From Pseudonocardia sp. SCN 73-27 (GTDB lineage Bacteria > Actinomycetota > Actinomycetes > Mycobacteriales > Pseudonocardiaceae): DNA of 40,381 bases. Each line of letters starts with the position of its first letter. Positions within the stretch are counted from its first letter, which is position 1. The notes below the pieces were generated by a model. The model was not told the DNA's origin, did not search any database, and worked only from the letters and a program-made list of their open reading frames with translations. The DNA lies in contig MEGH01000004.1 in the NCBI GenBank assembly GCA_001725415.1, positions 59,545 to 99,925 on the forward strand, in the 5' to 3' direction. Shown piece by piece: positions 40,331-40,381 of this stretch. The translations under genes and the position numbers were made by a program.

Positions 40331-40381
40331 TCGTCCCTCCGCCGAGTTCGACGTGAGCCTGGTCCGATCATCCCGGGGACC

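Noticed and set aside
40247-40381. Partial gene starting after the dikinase pair and running off the window
   Set aside because: Open to the end, but the translation is Pro/Arg/Gly/Ser-rich, it has no ribosome-binding site, and a strong hairpin lies within it.

Overview
The window looks like chromosomal DNA from a high-GC, mycothiol-producing actinomycete. GC content is very high, many starts are GTG, genes commonly overlap by four bases, and a mycothione reductase and a SigB/SigF-type sigma factor are present. The gene mix (CoxMSL-like molybdenum hydroxylase, BKACE, several amidohydrolases, many LysR/GntR/TetR regulators) fits a soil actinomycete such as Pseudonocardia or a relative. The genus is inferred from style, not from a marker gene.

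Layout. 0.1-2.2 kb: two-component system. 2.3-2.4 kb: two strong inverted repeats between convergent genes. 2.4-9.5 kb: catabolic block with an MFS importer, a LysR regulator and a divergent coupled operon (Rieske ferredoxin, two ACMSD-type amidohydrolases, a haloacetate-dehalogenase-like hydrolase), then a nitrilase-family amidase. 9.4-11.2 kb: adenine/adenosine deaminase with its GntR regulator. 11.2-14.5 kb: DHA2 exporter with a fused beta-sandwich domain, a companion triple-repeat protein, and a divergent TetR regulator with two matching operators. 14.5-17.9 kb: a five-gene, translationally coupled redox operon (small Ser-rich membrane protein, ApbE, ferric-reductase-like membrane haem protein, NuoF-like flavoprotein, ferredoxin). 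18.0-20.2 kb: PNPOx-like protein, LysR regulator, RNase HI. 20.4-28.8 kb: one long leftward operon under a GntR regulator with a perfect 24-bp palindrome upstream; it encodes a three-subunit molybdenum hydroxylase, a cyclase-family hydrolase, a BKACE enzyme and a gamma-glutamyltransferase-like hydrolase. 28.9-33.7 kb: Wzz-like membrane protein, atypical crotonase, seven-helix membrane protein, sigma factor, mycothione reductase. 33.9-35.7 kb: aldehyde dehydrogenase plus cis-CaaD-like tautomerase. 35.8-37.2 kb: HAD hydrolase and an SDR lacking its YxxxK dyad. 37.4-40.2 kb: a split PEP-synthase-like pair resembling phenylphosphate synthase, closed by a strong hairpin.

How it fits together. Most of the window is accessory catabolism, in separate units each with its own regulator. 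Two units look like uncharacterised pathways: the molybdenum hydroxylase/cyclase/BKACE operon (hydroxylate, hydrolyse a ring or amide, cleave a beta-keto acid) and the split dikinase, which by analogy with phenylphosphate synthase and the Corynebacterium CreHI enzyme may activate a phenol- or alcohol-like substrate by phosphorylation. The ApbE/ferric-reductase/NuoF-like operon looks like a transmembrane electron-transfer chain. Related palindromic repeats of about 50-60 bp occur at gene ends (8.6 and 14.6 kb). No rRNA, tRNA, CRISPR array, phage gene or transposase was seen.
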